This document shows positions 62,323 through 64,000 of a stretch of 64,000 nucleotides of DNA, in pieces; position 1 is the first letter of the stretch, and every line of letters starts with the position of its first letter. The DNA lies in assembly GCA_963773665.1 (NCBI GenBank), contig CAVZBZ010000004.1:1-64000 (forward strand), written 5' to 3'. The notes under the pieces were generated by a model, which saw nothing but the letters and a program-made list of their open reading frames with translations, had not been told where the DNA came from and did not search any database. Source of the DNA: DATJLY01 sp963773665 (GTDB lineage Bacteria > Pseudomonadota > Alphaproteobacteria > ATCC43930 > CGMCC-115725). The position numbers and the translations under genes were made by a program.

Positions 62323-64000
62323 ATGTGCGGGATTGCCGGCTTTGTCGGACACGGCGATCAGGGAGATCTGCACGCTATGACCGGCGCGATGGCACATCGC
62401 GGGCCCGATGGCGAAGGATTCCATATTGACGAGAAGCAGCAAGTTTTCCTGGGGCATAGGAGACTGGCCATCGTCGATGTCGCCGACGGCGCGCAACCGA
62501 TGTGGAACGAGGACAAGACGATCTGTGTCATCTTCAATGGCGAGATTTATAACCATCTCGATTTGCGTCGGGAACTGATCGCAAGGGGACACCGCTTCGC
62601 GACGGACCACTCTGATACAGAGGTGCTAGTGCATGGCTATGAAGAGTGGGGAGAGAGGCTGCCGGAACGATTGAATGGGATGTTTGCCTTCGCGATCTAT
62701 GACTCTCCCGCGCGTCGTCTGTTCCTCGCGCGCGACCGATTTGGCGAGAAGCCGCTCTACTATGCATGTTGCAAGGACACCTTTTTCTTCGCTTCGGAGC
62801 TGACAGTTCTCACGCAGCATCGGCATTTTCGCGCAGAGATCGACCGGCGGGCGTTGCAGAAATTCTTCGCTCACGGATTCATTCCCTCTCCCAATGCGTT
62901 ATTTCGGAATACCTATAAGCTCCCGGCAGGGAGCACGGCGACATATTCTCTTGCATCTGGCTCGTTGCAGGTCTCGCGCTATTGGAGGTTCGTGATCGAC
63001 CCTTCACCGACGCGTGCGCGAGAGGAAGATCTGGTCGATGAATTGCGATTTTTGTTGGAACAAGCGGTCCAACGGCGCTTAATGAGCGATGTGCCGCTCG
63101 GGATTTTTCTCAGCGGCGGCATTGACTCGAGCGCCGTGCTCGCGGCGGCCGTGCAACGAATTCCCGCCGGATCCATCCAAACCTTTTCGATTGGCTTCTC
63201 AGAGAAAAGCTACGATGAAACGCCATACGCCCGTACCGTGGCGCGGGCGCTTGGAAGCGATCACCATGAGCAGCAACTGACGCTCGGTTTGGCGCAGCAG
63301 ATCGCGGGATCGGTCCTCTCGCGCCTTGACGAACCACTCGGCGACCCGTCGATGCTGGCCACGTATCTTCTCGCTCGCTTTACGCGCGAACACGTGAAGG
63401 TTGCGCTTGGCGGCGATGGCGGAGACGAATTGTTCGCGGGATACGATCCATTTGCAGCGCTGAAGCTTGCGCGACTTTACCAAAGCACTGTTCCGCAGTG
63501 GGTGCACCGATTGATTCGGCGGGGAGCTGAGCTTCTGCCCGTGTCTTCGCGCAATATGGCCTTCGACTTTAAGCTGCGTCGGGCCTTAGCGGAAGTTGGG
63601 GCGCTGCCTGAACTATGGAACCCGATGTGGATGGCGCCTCTCGCGCCGGAGGCGATTGCTGAACTCTTCGGCGAGCCCTGCGACCCGGAAGACCTTTATA
63701 GCGAAGCGATTGCCATTTGGAACTGCTCTGAGAGTCCTCATCTCGTAGATAGAACGCTCGAGTTCTTCACCAATTTATACCTCCCTGATGACATATTGGC
63801 GAAGGTGGACCGAGCAACGATGATGCAATCGCTCGAGGCGCGGGCACCTTTCCTTGACAATGACCTCGTCGAATTTGCGCGACGCCTGCCGCACGGTCTG
63901 AAATACCGCTTTGGCACACGCAAATACATCCTCAAGAGGGCGTTGCAGGGCCTCATTCCGAAAGCTATCCTCAATCGTCCGAAGAAGGGATTTGGGCTTC
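62323..64000 (+). CDS. asnB: Asparagine synthase (glutamine-hydrolysing) type, cut by window end
   Basis: No stop occurs before the end of the window; about 559 residues are seen. It begins MCGIAGFVGHGDQGDL with Cys2 present, then AHRGPDGEGFH, HRRLAIVDVADGAQP and NGEIYNHLDLRRELI. The synthetase half has FLSGGIDSSAVLAAAV and ALGGDGGDELFAGYDPF. It is the third asparagine-synthase-like protein in the window and, like the one at 11121, has a complete glutaminase site. It is transcribed with the polyprenyl-phosphate glycosyltransferase, so amidation of a sugar acid or other surface component is more likely than housekeeping asparagine synthesis. Confidence 0.92.
   Translation, partial: MCGIAGFVGHGDQGDLHAMTGAMAHRGPDGEGFHIDEKQQVFLGHRRLAIVDVADGAQPMWNEDKTICVIFNGEIYNHLDLRRELIARGHRFATDHSDTEVLVHGYEEWGERLPERLNGMFAFAIYDSPARRLFLARDRFGEKPLYYACCKDTFFFASELTVLTQHRHFRAEIDRRALQKFFAHGFIPSPNALFRNTYKLPAGSTATYSLASGSLQVSRYWRFVIDPSPTRAREEDLVDELRFLLEQAVQRRLMSDVPLGIFLSGGIDSSAVLAAAVQRIPAGSIQTFSIGFSEKSYDETPYARTVARALGSDHHEQQLTLGLAQQIAGSVLSRLDEPLGDPSMLATYLLARFTREHVKVALGGDGGDELFAGYDPFAALKLARLYQSTVPQWVHRLIRRGAELLPVSSRNMAFDFKLRRALAEVGALPELWNPMWMAPLAPEAIAELFGEPCDPEDLYSEAIAIWNCSESPHLVDRTLEFFTNLYLPDDILAKVDRATMMQSLEARAPFLDNDLVEFARRLPHGLKYRFGTRKYILKRALQGLIPKAILNRPKKGFGL

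Noticed and set aside
1..64000. CRISPR arrays, tRNA or rRNA genes
   Set aside because: Reading through intergenic regions I saw no regularly spaced repeats of CRISPR type, no cloverleaf-like segment and no rRNA-like sequence. A covariance-model search was not possible here.

Overview
The window is GC-rich chromosomal DNA from a Gram-negative bacterium, most likely an alphaproteobacterium. The support is a stand-alone copy of a CtrA-type DNA-binding domain, TTAA-N7-TTAA boxes and IS630-type elements; genus cannot be read from the sequence. It carries an exosortase A (XrtA)/PEP-CTERM protein-sorting and exopolysaccharide (EPS) locus, with an unusual surplus of sulfotransferases, asparagine-synthase-like enzymes and glycosyltransferases.

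Layout. Positions 1-11,100 form a mobile, scarred stretch. It holds a 3' scrap of ligA, two apparently identical inverted IS630-type elements (289-1341 and 9600-10652), a phage-derived Gp157/Rad52 remnant that the second element interrupts, and between the elements three TPR-sulfotransferases, a 2OG-Fe(II) oxygenase and a PEP-CTERM gene. Positions 11,121-21,711 carry asparagine synthase, a CtrA-like regulator, a PilZ protein, an XrtA-type glycosyltransferase, a second PEP-CTERM gene, the TPR lipoprotein PrsT and a small sulfotransferase. Positions 21,755-32,806 are the core XrtA operon on the minus strand, read from high to low coordinates: Wza-like export lipoprotein, chain-length protein, tyrosine kinase, outer-membrane protein, ATPase, polysaccharide deacetylase, exosortase A, WecB, glycosyltransferase.

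Positions 33,212-43,313 hold a second PrsT, the AHL-synthase-like exosortase-associated acyltransferase in an apparent operon with a DevBCA-type ABC exporter, an FAD oxidase and a third PEP-CTERM gene. Positions 43,804-64,000 hold a membrane protein, a fourth TPR-sulfotransferase, a second deacetylase, a secreted trypsin-like protease, a sugar epimerase, an asparagine-synthase-like/PLP-decarboxylase/acyl-CoA-ligase operon, an O-antigen-ligase-like polymerase, several glycosyltransferases, and an asparagine synthase cut by the window end.

Working model (inference). Sugars are assembled on lipid by the glycosyltransferases, polymerised by the Wzy-like protein and exported through the chain-length/Wza machinery. 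PEP-CTERM proteins are secreted, cut by exosortase A and attached to the envelope or EPS. All three PEP-CTERM genes are preceded by a sigma-54-type promoter and a shared upstream element, fitting the known PrsK/PrsR regulation of this system, although prsK and prsR are not in the window. The most interesting reading is that the PEP-CTERM protein next to the sulfotransferase cluster carries an acidic tyrosine-rich patch resembling a tyrosine-sulfation site.

Quality note. At least nine otherwise well-preserved genes or remnants are broken by a single extra base, each inside a short homopolymer. This looks more like consensus error than biological decay, so most frameshifted genes below are listed as CDS with the break position.
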